Assembly (NCBI RefSeq): GCF_001956985.1
Contig: NZ_CP019082.1
Location: 3,534,001-3,598,000 of the forward strand
Direction: 5' to 3'
Length of the DNA stretch: 64,000 nucleotides
DNA from: Paludisphaera borealis
GTDB lineage: Bacteria > Planctomycetota > Planctomycetia > Isosphaerales > Isosphaeraceae
The translations under genes were made by a program, and so were the position numbers. This document shows positions 32,071 to 40,968 of the stretch, in pieces. Below the pieces are notes generated by a model. It saw nothing but the letters and a program-made list of their open reading frames with translations, did no database searches and had not been told where the DNA came from. Position 1 is the stretch's first letter. The number at the start of each line of letters is the position of its first letter.

Positions 32071-33147
32071 TCAGTACGCGTCGGCGCTGATGACTTCACC
32101 GCCGCTGCATGTGTTGAGCGCCAGCCAGATGGGCATGCTGAGGGAGTTCTTGACGAACCGCACTGAGCCGTCGCCGAACAGGCAGTTGACGCCCCCCGCG
32201 TGTCGGCTCCGCGCGCCGGCGTACGCCGGCTTGTCGCCCGCCAGGCCGGTGCAAGGCAGCCCCTGGGCCGGTTCCGTGACGCAGAAGATGGTCTGGTTGA
32301 GGAAGTCGCCGTAGATGCCGGTCTGGTAGTAGTCGACCGGGCTGTTGGGGGCCATCCGCGACATGAATGAGGCGCCGCCGGGGATCGTCGACCACATCAT
32401 CCCGCGCACGTCGTAAGTCTCGCCCTGGAGGATCTCCGACATCGCGACCGTATTGCTGCTGCCGTCGGTGATCGTGTTCAGGCCGGACGTATAAAAGCCG
32501 AAGACCGACTTCATGAACACAGGCGCCGTCTTGGTGATGGGGTCGATCATCGGCGCGGGGAAAGAGGCCACCGCCAACGTATCCTGGCCCCAGAACGTGT
32601 TGCCCCAGCTCGCGCCGTAGTTCCCCTTGCTCAAGACCGGACCGCTGAGGGCGCCGCCCGCATAGGCAGGGGTGATCTGGAACTGGTTCTGGCGATCACT
32701 CGGGCACTGGAACGTGCTGATCTTCGTGCTGGCCACGGTGCTGTTGGCGAAGTAGCCGAGCGGCAGGGGCATCATCGGCCCTTCCGCGCCCAACGCGTAA
32801 TTGTAGCTGTTCGCCAGGTTCCCCTGTTCGAAGTACGGGAGCATCAGCACGAACCAGGGCGTGTTCTGGCAACTGCTGAAGATGTTCGTCCCGCAGTTGC
32901 TCGCGCTGGGCATCATCGGCGACCCGACACCGCGGATGTCGCCGGTCGGAAAGCTCTCGCTCGCCGAGTGGTAATTATGCATGGCCAGGCCAAGCTGTTT
33001 CATGTTGTTGATGCACTGGGCGCGGCGGGCCGCCTCGCGGGCCGACTGCACCGCCGGCAGCAACAGGGCGATCAGAACGGCGATGATCGCGATCACCACC
33101 AGAAGCTCGATCAGCGTGAACGCGCGTACTCTCGAAGTTCTCGACAT
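32071..33147 (-). CDS. DUF1559 prepilin-like protein no. 2
   Basis: 358 residues with the usual layout: basic leader, [12 protein letters not shown] helix, DUF1559 domain, H-X9-DG motif ([12 protein letters not shown]) and C-terminal GEVISADAY. Unlike its relatives, the residue before the cleavage point is Ala (RVRA|FTLIEL) rather than Gly, which prepilin peptidases tolerate less well. ATG 33147 has GAGGAG 13 bases upstream. Longer in-frame starts (to 33303) lack the prepilin leader form. It is the downstream member of a tandem pair with no. 3. Confidence 0.92.
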   Translation of the reverse strand: MSRTSRVRAFTLIELLVVIAIIAVLIALLLPAVQSAREAARRAQCINNMKQLGLAMHNYHSASESFPTGDIRGVGSPMMPSASNCGTNIFSSCQNTPWFVLMLPYFEQGNLANSYNYALGAEGPMMPLPLGYFANSTVASTKISTFQCPSDRQNQFQITPAYAGGALSGPVLSKGNYGASWGNTFWGQDTLAVASFPAPMIDPITKTAPVFMKSVFGFYTSGLNTITDGSSNTVAMSEILQGETYDVRGMMWSTIPGGASFMSRMAPNSPVDYYQTGIYGDFLNQTIFCVTEPAQGLPCTGLAGDKPAYAGARSRHAGGVNCLFGDGSVRFVKNSLSMPIWLALNTCSGGEVISADAY

Positions 33148-33503
33148 GGAAGCACGACTCCTCACTGAATAGATGAGACGATGCGAATTGCGAGTTGTCC
33201 AGACACGAACACTCTCCCAGCGTCGGGAGGAGGCAGCACAGACAGTATCACTCCGCGAGCATTCTGGCGAGTATGCATTACAAGATTTCACATTCGGAAA
33301 CATCGGCCGATGGAAGCGACTCGGCCAACCCGCTTACTTATAAACACGCGGCGTTTTTAGTCTCGTGACGCGGCCAGGCAGTCCGTAGGAATTCGTTCCG
33401 GCGACGCCGCGCGTCGTGTTGATCCCAGGCGTCGCCGACGGGGGCGTGGACGTGGGTTTCGCCGGGTTGCGAAGCCGCCGACCCGCCCCGTTCTCGGCAT
33501 GGA
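33148..33503. other. Intergenic region between two DUF1559 genes
   Basis: About 355 bases. Nothing gene-like is seen. A short inverted repeat (GGCGACGCC at 33400 and GGCGTCGCC at 33428) may end the upstream transcript, and AT-rich DNA at 33260-33360 may hold the promoter of gene no. 2. Confidence 0.4.
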
Positions 33504-34631
33504 TCAGTACGCGTCGGCGCTGACGACCTCGCCCCCGCTCACGGAGCCGATCTGGACCCAGGTCATGGCGCTGACGCTGTTCTTGACGAACCGCACCGAG
33601 CCGTCGCCGAACAGGCAGTTGACGCCCCCGGGGTGCCGGCTCCGCGCGCCCGAGAAGCAGCCGCCGTCTTTCCCCTGCGAGAAGCAGGCCAGGCGCTGCG
33701 CCGGCTGGCTGTCGCAAAAGCTGCCCGGCTGAGCGGGGCTCGTACCGGGGGCGGACCCGCCGAAGGTCGGCAGGTTGTCCATGTTGTTTCCCTGCGTCGG
33801 AATCCCGGCGGTGCTCCAGGGGGCGACGAGGGGTACGTAATCGATCGATCCGTTGGGGGTGAACCGCGTCATGAACGACCCCGCGCCCGGGTTGTCGACC
33901 CAGAGCGTGCCGCGGATGTCGTCGATCGCCCCTTGCAGGACCTCGCTCATGAAGACCGAGTTGCTCAGCCCGTCGGTGATCGACGCCACCGACACCATCG
34001 CCGGCCCGCTGCCGCTGTTGTTGAGTCCGAACGCCGAGGGCAGGTGAAGCGATGCGGTGAAATAACTGTCATGAACCCCCTGGCCGAAATCGGTGTTGCC
34101 CCAGTTCACGGCGTAGTTCCCCTTGGTCGCCTGGAACGGCGGTAAGGACAACCCCAGCGACGCCAGCACCGTGGGCAGGTCGATGCTGTTCTGGTTGTCG
34201 CTGGGACACTGGAAGATGCCGATCTTGGTGGTCAGCACCGTCGAGTTCGCCAGGAAGCCCAACGGCCCCGCCCCGGTCATCGGGCCTTCCGTGCCGATGG
34301 AAAAATTGAACGCGTTGTACATGCCTCCCTGATCGAACAGAGGGAGCATCAAGACGAACCACGGCGTGTTCTGGCAGTTGTTGCCGAAATTGGTGTCGGA
34401 GCAGGGGGCGCGGTTTGAGTTGAAGATCTTCGAGGAGGGGAATGAATTGCTCGACTCATGGTAATTGTGCATGGCCAGGCCGAGCTGCTTGACGTTGTTG
34501 ACGCACTGGATGCGTCGGGCCGCCTCGCGGGCCGATTGCACGGCCGGCAGCAGAAGCGCGATCAAGACCGCGATGATCGCGATCACCACCAAGAGCTCGA
34601 TCAACGTGAACCCGCTGGGGCGGCGGAACAT
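33504..34631 (-). CDS. DUF1559 prepilin-like protein no. 3
   Basis: A 375-residue protein: leader MFRRPSG, then [12 protein letters not shown], the DUF1559 domain ([29 protein letters not shown]), H-X9-DG motif ([12 protein letters not shown]) and C-terminal [12 protein letters not shown] 34631 has AAGGGAG upstream. It is closely similar in layout to no. 2, including the block [10 protein letters not shown], so the two are paralogues that probably arose by tandem duplication. Confidence 0.93.
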   Translation of the reverse strand: MFRRPSGFTLIELLVVIAIIAVLIALLLPAVQSAREAARRIQCVNNVKQLGLAMHNYHESSNSFPSSKIFNSNRAPCSDTNFGNNCQNTPWFVLMLPLFDQGGMYNAFNFSIGTEGPMTGAGPLGFLANSTVLTTKIGIFQCPSDNQNSIDLPTVLASLGLSLPPFQATKGNYAVNWGNTDFGQGVHDSYFTASLHLPSAFGLNNSGSGPAMVSVASITDGLSNSVFMSEVLQGAIDDIRGTLWVDNPGAGSFMTRFTPNGSIDYVPLVAPWSTAGIPTQGNNMDNLPTFGGSAPGTSPAQPGSFCDSQPAQRLACFSQGKDGGCFSGARSRHPGGVNCLFGDGSVRFVKNSVSAMTWVQIGSVSGGEVVSADAY

Positions 34632-34851
34632 GACGTGGCTCCCTTGCTGTGACCGGACAGTCGAAAAGCGTAACGACCGAACGAACCGCGAGAGCGAGAC
34701 AGGAGACAGGCGTTGTCATCAAGTTATCACGCATCGGACCGCTCATCGAGAGCATGATGAAAAAATCGTGAAATCGCCGATCAAGCGGAACACGATCGGC
34801 GCGCGGTCGATGCCGAACGTCGGGGAGGATCGTGAGCGACGCGACGTCGCG

Positions 34852-36183
34852 CTACTCGGTCGCGGCCGTCAGCGGCTTGGAGGCGTCGACGCCCAGCCAG
34901 CTCAGCGACGCGAGCGCGTAGCAGCACGAGAAGATGACGAAGACCCACGAGGGGTGGCCGTGCCCGAACAGATAGCCGGCGACCAGGGCGGAGACGGCGC
35001 CGCCGATGTTGGACATCATGTTCATGGCCCCGCCGAGAGTGCCGGCGGCCTGTTCTCCGATGTCGGCGCAGGCGGCCCAGGCCGGCCCCATGGCGACGTC
35101 GTTGCAGACGAACGTCAGGCAGAGCAGGAACGCCAGCAAGGGGACGCTCTCGACCCAGACCGTCGAACCCAGAGCCGCCGCCGCCATCGCCATGCCGATC
35201 GAGCCGTTGATCCGCCGGCCCCAGCTCCGGCTGCCGGTCCGGCGGATGATCCAGTCGGACAGCACGCCCCCCGAGATGCACGCCACCACCCCGAAGGCCA
35301 GGGGCAGGCTTGTCAAAAGCTTGGTGTCCGAATCCGAGAGATGCCGGTGGTCGCTCAGGTACGTCGGCAGCCAGCCGACGAAGAAGTTTGAGGCGAACCC
35401 GCCGAATCCGTAAGCCAGGCAGAGGCACCATGCGCTCCGGGAGGCGAACAACCGCGACCAGGGGACCGAATAAGCTCCCGCCGCCCGATGGGCCCGACCG
35501 GCGGTGATGAGCTTCCGCTCCGCCGCGTTGGCCTGCGGCATCTCCTCGGGGGTGTCGCGGAACCAGGGCCAGAAGGCCGTGCACCAGACGACACCGACGC
35601 CGGCCAAGATCCAGAACGGAGTCCGCCAGGTGCCGAAGGCCGCGAACATCGGCACCAGCGCCAGGGGAATCAGGGCGCCGCCGATCCGGCTCGACATCCA
35701 GATCAGCCCCTGCGACATCCCCCGCGTCGTCACCGGCATCCAGTCGGCGTTGATCCGGGAGAGGACCGGGAACCCTCCCGCCTGAAATACGCCGAACAGA
35801 AAGCGCAAGGCGATCAGATACCAGAGCTGGGCCTGAAAGCCCGGCACGTAGACCACCAGCGCGAGGGCCCCGGTCGTCAACGACCAGCCGAGCACCAGGA
35901 TCGTCAGCAGGTGCCTCGATCCGAGGCGGTCGCCGAGCCAGCCCCCGAGGATCTGGAAGCCCCCGTAGGCCCAGAAGAAGGTCGAGAGCAAATAGCCCAT
36001 CTGCTCGTCGCTGAGGCCGAGATCCTTCTTCAGATAGGGCGCGCCGGTCGCGAATCCCACCCGGTCGATGTACGTGACCAGCGAGACCGCGCACAGCGAC
36101 GCCAGCACGACGAACCGGACCCGGGTGGGCTGCTCGCCGGTCTTCTCTGTCGTCCCGGCGAATCCCTCGATGAGTTGCGACAA
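34852..36183 (-). CDS. Major facilitator transporter, anion:cation symporter (sugar-acid) type
   Basis: About 443 residues, about 12 TM helices. Family marks include YIDRVGFATGAPYL after TM1, the loop motif GWLGDRLGSR, and the second-half repeat VLSDWIIRRTGSR. Relatives in the ACS family carry glucarate, galactonate, hexuronate or phthalate with H+ or Na+. I prefer a TTG start at 36183 (GAGGGAGG just upstream); an ATG at 36225 would add 14 unconserved residues. It is the last gene of a likely SDR-cupin-MFS operon, suggesting import of a sugar acid. Confidence 0.88.
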   Translation of the reverse strand: MSQLIEGFAGTTEKTGEQPTRVRFVVLASLCAVSLVTYIDRVGFATGAPYLKKDLGLSDEQMGYLLSTFFWAYGGFQILGGWLGDRLGSRHLLTILVLGWSLTTGALALVVYVPGFQAQLWYLIALRFLFGVFQAGGFPVLSRINADWMPVTTRGMSQGLIWMSSRIGGALIPLALVPMFAAFGTWRTPFWILAGVGVVWCTAFWPWFRDTPEEMPQANAAERKLITAGRAHRAAGAYSVPWSRLFASRSAWCLCLAYGFGGFASNFFVGWLPTYLSDHRHLSDSDTKLLTSLPLAFGVVACISGGVLSDWIIRRTGSRSWGRRINGSIGMAMAAAALGSTVWVESVPLLAFLLCLTFVCNDVAMGPAWAACADIGEQAAGTLGGAMNMMSNIGGAVSALVAGYLFGHGHPSWVFVIFSCCYALASLSWLGVDASKPLTAATE

Positions 36184-36236
36184 GTCGAGCCTCCCTCTCG
36201 GCGGGGGGGCGCGACGGCACCCCATGCGATGCTACC

Positions 36237-36659
36237 TCATGGGTTGGGGGGCGACGTGGTGATCAGGACCACGAGGGTCTCGGTCCCCGTGTTCTCGATG
36301 CCGTGCTTGCACCAGGGAGGGAGGTAGACGAAGTCGCCCTTTTTGACCTCGCGCTGGAAGTTCGCGAAGGTCATCAACCCTTTTCCTTCGAGGATGACGT
36401 AGGTCTCCTCGGTCTCGTGCGAGCCGGGTTCGAGGACGACGTGCGGGGGGACGTAGAACATGACCAGGCCGAGGTTCTTGGCCGGGGCCTTGGGGTTGAC
36501 CGGGTGGACGACGCGGACCCCGACGCCGTGGCAGTTGGGATAAACGACCGGCACGCCGTCCTGCACCGTCACGATCATCGGATCGACCGGGGTGGACGGC
36601 TTGGGGATCGTCGGCGGCTTGTCCCCCTGGTAGCCCTTGAACTCGGTGATCTTGGCCAT
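36237..36659 (-). CDS. Cupin-domain protein
   Basis: A 140-residue single cupin barrel. Motif 1 is close to HVVLEPGSHETEETYVILEGKGLM and motif 2 is FVYLPPWCKHGIENTGTE, giving probable metal ligands His/Glu and His. Cupins of this size act as isomerases, dioxygenases or pectin/uronate-pathway proteins (KdgF-like). The link to a sugar-acid pathway comes from its neighbours (SDR upstream, MFS downstream). No start problem: the ATG at 36659 has GGAGGC near. Confidence 0.82.
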   Translation of the reverse strand: MAKITEFKGYQGDKPPTIPKPSTPVDPMIVTVQDGVPVVYPNCHGVGVRVVHPVNPKAPAKNLGLVMFYVPPHVVLEPGSHETEETYVILEGKGLMTFANFQREVKKGDFVYLPPWCKHGIENTGTETLVVLITTSPPNP

Positions 36660-36716
36660 GGAGGCGGTTCCCTTCGATTCGATTGAGTGCGGAGTGTTGG
36701 TCTCGATGCGGACGGC

Positions 36717-37505
36717 TCAGAACTCGCGGGTGTACCCGGCGGTCCAGCCGCCGTCGACGGTGAGGATGTGGCCGTGGACGTAGCTGCTCTCCGGGGCCGC
36801 GAGGAAGAGCACGGCGTTGGCGATCTCCTCGGGCTGCGCGGGTCTTCCCAGGGGGATGTGGGCGATCAACTGCTTGACCGAATCCTTGAACGTGCCGTCC
36901 TCGCCGTAGAAGAGGGCCTTCGTCCCGTCGGTGAGCGTCGAGCCGGGGGCGACGGCGTTGACGAGGATGCCGTGCGGCCCGAGTTCGAGCGCCATCGCCC
37001 GGGTCAGGTTGACGACCGCCGCCTTGGCCGCCACGAACGGCGATTGCAGCCGCAGAGGCACCAGGCCGGCGATCGAGGCGATGTTGATGATCCTCCCCGA
37101 GCGCTGGGCCTTCATAAGCTTCGCGGCGGCCTGGCTCATGTTGAAAACGCCGTTGAGGTCGACGTCGAGGATCCGGTCCCACTCCTCGCGGGGGAACTCG
37201 TCGATCGTGACCCGGTGCTTCAACGTGTTGACGCCGGCGTTGTTGACCAGGATGTCGAGACGGCCGGCCGAGCGGGCGATCTCGTCGACGATCTCCCGGA
37301 CCCGCGCGGCGTCGGTCACGTCAAGGGTTCGAGCCTGAGCCCCGGCGTCGGGCGACCTTTGGGCCGCCAGGGCGGCGCCGTCGCCGTCGACGTCGGAATA
37401 GACGACCCTGGCCCCGTTGGCGGCCAGCAGGTCGGCGATCGCCAGCCCGATGCCGCGGGCGGCGCCGGTGACCATCGCCACCTTCCCGGAGAGATCCACT
37501 TTCAT
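36717..37505 (-). CDS. Short-chain dehydrogenase/reductase-like protein with catalytic Tyr replaced
   Basis: A 262-residue Rossmann-fold protein: cofactor motif TGAARGIG (residues 13-20), acidic D38 after beta 2 (VYSDVD, NAD preference), NNAG (88-91), S144 and K161. The catalytic Tyr of the YxxxK motif is Phe (SPFVAAK, F157), checked at codon level (TTC). The protein otherwise resembles 2-dehydro-3-deoxygluconate 5-dehydrogenase-type enzymes. Without the Tyr, ordinary hydride-transfer chemistry should be weak, so it may have a different role. ATG 37505 has AAGGGG upstream; it leads the SDR-cupin-MFS set. Confidence 0.88.
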   Translation of the reverse strand: MKVDLSGKVAMVTGAARGIGLAIADLLAANGARVVYSDVDGDGAALAAQRSPDAGAQARTLDVTDAARVREIVDEIARSAGRLDILVNNAGVNTLKHRVTIDEFPREEWDRILDVDLNGVFNMSQAAAKLMKAQRSGRIINIASIAGLVPLRLQSPFVAAKAAVVNLTRAMALELGPHGILVNAVAPGSTLTDGTKALFYGEDGTFKDSVKQLIAHIPLGRPAQPEEIANAVLFLAAPESSYVHGHILTVDGGWTAGYTREF

Positions 37506-37789
37506 CGCTCGGCCCCTTGAAGTCCATCGCCCGCCCCAATCCGCCCCGGCATGATCGCCGGGCCTCGCTCTGACCACGACGGTGGGGCCGGGCGATAGAC
37601 AAGGCCGCCAAGATAGCCCGCCCGACGGCCCAACGCAAAGGGGGAGCGCCCAGGTCCTCAAGGGAATGGGTCGCGATTATCACAGCCCGATGAGTGGAAC
37701 AACTGGACCGAAAACGACATGATGCAGGGAAGAGAGTTCGGTCCCGCGCGCGTCGGGACGTTCGGTCGCGAGGCAGGTGGAGTGGATCG

Positions 37790-38710
37790 GTGGTCGACTT
37801 ACGTGTGACGCTGGGACGGTTGTCGCTTCAAAACCCCGTGCTCGTGGCCTCCGGCACCTTCGGCTACGTCCGCGAGATGGCCGGGTTCGTGCGGCTCGAC
37901 CGCCTGGGGGGCGTCGTCCCCAAAACGGTGACGTTCCGGCCGAGGGCGGGCAACCCGACCCCGCGCACAGTCGAAACGGCGTCGGGCCTGCTCAACGCGA
38001 TCGGCCTGGACAACGACGGCGTCCATCACTTCCGCGACCACCACCTGCCTTACCTCCGCACGGTCGGGACCGCCGTGATCGCCAACATCGCCGGCGAGGA
38101 CGAAGACCAGTTCGTCGAGATGGCCGAAATGCTCGGCGCCGAGCCGGGCCTGGCGGCCGTCGAACTCAACATCTCGTGCCCCAACGTCAGCCACGGGCTC
38201 GATCTGGGGGTCGATCCCGTCCTGGTCGGCCGCCTAGTGCGCCGGGTGCGGTTGGCGTGTCCTCTGCCGATCATCGCCAAGCTGACGCCGAACGTAACCA
38301 GCATCGTGCCCATCGCCGCCGCCGCCGCCGAGGCCGGAGCCGACGCCGTCTGCTTGATCAACACCCTGCGCGGGATGGCCGTGAACTGGCGGACGCGACG
38401 GCCGATCCTCGCCTACGACGTCGGCGGGCTCAGCGGACCGGCTATCAAGCCGGTCGCGTTGCGGATCGTCTGGGAAGTCGCGCGCGCCCTGCCGGGGCTG
38501 CCGATCATCGGTGTCGGCGGCATCGCCAGCGCCGAAGACGCGCTCGAGTTTCTGGTGGCCGGCGCCTCGGCCGTCCAGATCGGCACCGCGACGTTCTACA
38601 ACCCCGCCGCCGCCGAGAACGTGGTCGACGACCTCGGCCGCCTGCTCGACGAGGCCGGCGTCGCCGCCGTCGCCCCGATCGTCGGCACCCTTCGCTCGAA
38701 TCGTTCCTGA
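37790..38710 (+). CDS. pyrD: Dihydroorotate dehydrogenase, class 1B-like
   Basis: A 306-residue FMN enzyme that oxidises dihydroorotate to orotate in pyrimidine synthesis. The class 1 catalytic Cys lies in ELNISCPNV (C130); FMN-binding blocks include TVETASGLLNAIGLDN, INTLRG and GVGGIASAEDALEFLVAGASAVQIGT. Length and motifs fit class 1B, which in many bacteria works with PyrK (FAD/2Fe-2S); no pyrK is adjacent. The start is GTG 37790, supported by AGGTGGAG upstream. It is the last housekeeping gene before the metal-ATPase cluster. Confidence 0.9.
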   Translation: MVDLRVTLGRLSLQNPVLVASGTFGYVREMAGFVRLDRLGGVVPKTVTFRPRAGNPTPRTVETASGLLNAIGLDNDGVHHFRDHHLPYLRTVGTAVIANIAGEDEDQFVEMAEMLGAEPGLAAVELNISCPNVSHGLDLGVDPVLVGRLVRRVRLACPLPIIAKLTPNVTSIVPIAAAAAEAGADAVCLINTLRGMAVNWRTRRPILAYDVGGLSGPAIKPVALRIVWEVARALPGLPIIGVGGIASAEDALEFLVAGASAVQIGTATFYNPAAAENVVDDLGRLLDEAGVAAVAPIVGTLRSNRS

Positions 38711-38834
38711 AAACCGATTCAGAAAATTCAGGCATCGCATCGCACAGTCGCGATAAACTAGGTAAACTATGGGCAACCAAGCGGGTTCCGCGCGGGTCGT
38801 CCTTCTCCGTCACACTCAGTTCGGGAGCTGACTC

Positions 38835-39146
38835 ATGTCGGACGCTGCTTTTTCGGTGAACGCGGTCCCCAGTGAAAACGGCGTGGGAACGTTGGAACTC
38901 GCCACCCGCGCCGCGCGCGACGGCGCGGCCGACGCCAGCGTGGCGGCGGCCCGGTTCTGGGCGAATTCGAGCCTGATGGTTTCGCGACTTCTCTACAACA
39001 CGGCCTACACTTTGTCGTACGGCGTCGTGTTTCCCGTCGCCTATGTCGCCAGGGCGATCCCCAACGACAACGCGGCCGTTCAGGGCGTCGTTGAAGGGGC
39101 CGAGGCCGCCGCTCGAAAAGTCGACGACTTGCTCAATCGTCCCTGA
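38835..39146 (+). CDS. Small protein of the YTLSYGVVFP family, copy 1
   Basis: A 103-residue protein with no signal peptide. A polar Ala-rich N-terminus is followed by a strongly conserved, mildly hydrophobic core, LLYNTAYTLSYGVVFPVAYVARAIP, and an amphipathic Ala-rich helix (VQGVVEGAEAAARKVDDLL). The same core recurs in the protein at 40015, so these are paralogues. No known domain. The core could form a membrane-embedded or peripheral helix. The gene begins the run of small genes leading to the P-type ATPases. Confidence 0.7.
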   Translation: MSDAAFSVNAVPSENGVGTLELATRAARDGAADASVAAARFWANSSLMVSRLLYNTAYTLSYGVVFPVAYVARAIPNDNAAVQGVVEGAEAAARKVDDLLNRP

Positions 39147-39343
39147 TCCAGTCGATTCCCGACCCGCAACCACCGATTTCGTCGACTTTCACAATCGGCC
39201 CACCGATATCTTTTGCAACGACTGTCACGAAAAAGCAGAAGACCCGGCGTCCCTAGGCCGCCCACGCGACGGCCGACACGCTTCATCAGTCATCCGCATT
39301 CGCGGAACGGGTTGGCGCCTCCCTTGAGCGGGAGCTACCGAAC

Positions 39344-39658
39344 GTGCTGGCCACGCCTAATTGGACGTTTCGGATGGTGATTGGCGGGTTGATCGCCGTT
39401 TCGGGCTCGGGGTGCGCTTCCCCGGTCGTCCGCAAGCCCTCACGGTTCGCTCAGCAATCGGCGCGCGCGCCGGACGACGGGGACTGGAAGGCGGCCCTCC
39501 GAGGTCCCCGGATTCATGGCCTTGATCGCACGCCCCACTCGCTCACCACGCTCCGGGGACTACATCAATCTCCCCGGAAGCAAGGGCCCGACCTGGCCGG
39601 CTCGCGACCGGCCGCCATCGTCGGCAGCCGACCGCCCGATGAAGGAAGCCTCCAGTAA
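39344..39658 (+). CDS. Possible small lipoprotein
   Basis: A 104-residue frame starting at GTG (GGGAGC upstream). It has a short hydrophobic segment ending VSGSGC (a possible lipobox, C24), then a polar, low-complexity Arg/Pro/Ser-rich remainder with no domain. It lies between the two YTLSYGVVFP genes on the same strand. The composition is only partly typical of coding DNA, so this call is tentative. Confidence 0.4.
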   Translation: MLATPNWTFRMVIGGLIAVSGSGCASPVVRKPSRFAQQSARAPDDGDWKAALRGPRIHGLDRTPHSLTTLRGLHQSPRKQGPDLAGSRPAAIVGSRPPDEGSLQ

Positions 39659-40014
39659 GCAACTCAGGCGATAAAAAACAGAAACCTCATCGAACAGCCC
39701 GCGCCCGAGCGACTAATATGGCATTGCCAAGGACACCAACCTCGACACGAAGGTCCCAGAGGCCAATCAATCGATATATTCAGCATACTCGAGCAAACTC
39801 GCGCCAGACCGCATCAAGTTCCCAACTATCCCACGCTGCGCCAAGTGTTGTATGATATTCCTTGGCCGTGAAGACGATTGATTTCGTATAGTTCATGAAA
39901 AGAACTTCACGCTGCACTTCAATCCGTGTTCCGAGGGCTGGGGCCGAGCCGAGTCGAAGACTTGATGGCGGGATGGCCGCTGTTTGATTCTCCCCGAATC
40001 CATGGAGACAGCCG
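39659..40014. other. Intergenic region, lower GC, no gene seen
   Basis: About 355 bases, clearly less GC-rich than the genes around it (especially 39660-39900). A minus-strand frame (about 38 residues after an internal ATG, MNYTKSIVFTAK) is too short to trust. It may be a regulatory region for the gene at 40015 or a degraded insertion. Confidence 0.4.
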
Positions 40015-40362
40015 ATGACCGACGAGGTGACGACCGAAACGCAGACGACTGATCCGTTCAAGGGCATGGCCGACATGATGGTGAACGCGGCGCAGGCGGT
40101 GAAAGAGGGATCGCTGGACGCGCGAGCCCGGGTCGAGCAGACGCTTCCTCAAGTGAATCGCTTCGTCGCGCGGCTCGTCTACACGACGAGCTACACGCTC
40201 TCGTACGGGGTGGTCTTCCCGACGGTGTTCGTGGCGCGGTCGATCCCCCGGGAGAACCCGATCGTCCACGGCCTAGTCGACGGCGCGCACGCGGCCTTCG
40301 ACGCGATCGACGAGATGCGGAAACGGAAGCAAGACGCGGCGGCGCCCGAAGTGCAGGCATAA
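40015..40362 (+). CDS. Small protein of the YTLSYGVVFP family, copy 2
   Basis: A 115-residue paralogue of the protein at 38835. The shared core reads LVYTTSYTLSYGVVFPTVFVARSIP; the flanks are an acidic Thr-rich N-terminus and a Lys/Arg-rich C-terminus (EMRKRKQDAAAP). Strong conservation of about 25 residues between otherwise diverged copies suggests a binding or membrane-inserting element. Function unknown. It precedes the 88-residue membrane-like protein and the ATPase on the same strand. Confidence 0.75.
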   Translation: MTDEVTTETQTTDPFKGMADMMVNAAQAVKEGSLDARARVEQTLPQVNRFVARLVYTTSYTLSYGVVFPTVFVARSIPRENPIVHGLVDGAHAAFDAIDEMRKRKQDAAAPEVQA

Positions 40363-40510
40363 CGAGATCGAATCGAGAGGCCGAGCGGGCCGGCGAGGGT
40401 CGTCGGTCCACACCGACTCTCGACAGGCGAACAGCGTTTTCGATAGTGTTGAATACGTGGACGCTGCTTGCCGATTCTGTCTTGATCTTCGGCGCCAGAG
40501 GTGACTTTCG

Positions 40511-40777
40511 ATGCCCATGACCCGATCCGAAGCCATGTTCTTCACCGCCGGGCTGGTGATTGGCGCCACGGCCGGTGCGAACTTTCCGCTGCTCAAGGAA
40601 AAATTCGGCCCACTTCTCTCCGGCGCGCTGGCCGGCGCGGGCTCGGCGTTCGGCGAATCGTACGCCGAGATGGCCAAGAAGGTGGCTGAAAAGGTCGAAG
40701 CCGTGCAGGACGCGATGGCCGAGATGAAGCAATCCGAGACCGCCGCCGCGGGGGCCGCCGAGGCCAAGGCCACCTGA
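40511..40777 (+). CDS. Small membrane-anchor-like protein of the ATPase cluster
   Basis: 88 residues: an N-terminal Gly/Ala-rich hydrophobic helix (MFFTAGLVIGATAGANF), a second weakly hydrophobic Gly/Ala stretch (LLSGALAGAGSAF) and a charged C-terminal helix (MAKKVAEKVEAVQDAM). Its shape resembles YtxH- or DUF5132/DUF6110-type small proteins that, from memory, accompany P1B ATPases; I cannot confirm the family. AGAGGTG precedes the ATG. The ATPase gene follows by about 190 bases. Confidence 0.65.
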   Translation: MPMTRSEAMFFTAGLVIGATAGANFPLLKEKFGPLLSGALAGAGSAFGESYAEMAKKVAEKVEAVQDAMAEMKQSETAAAGAAEAKAT

Positions 40778-40968
40778 CCATCGACGCCGCGGCGTCTCGT
40801 CCGGGGACGGTCGCTCGCGTCCGGGTCCGCTTTCGCGCCTTGCTCCGGCTCTCCAATTGGTGACGGTCGGTTCCCTCGCTCCCAGGCATTTTTCTCGTTC
40901 GCGGCCGGCGGCGAATTCGCCCGGCCTGAACGGATTTCCTCCGCGGAACGGAACGGACGAGCAAGCCC

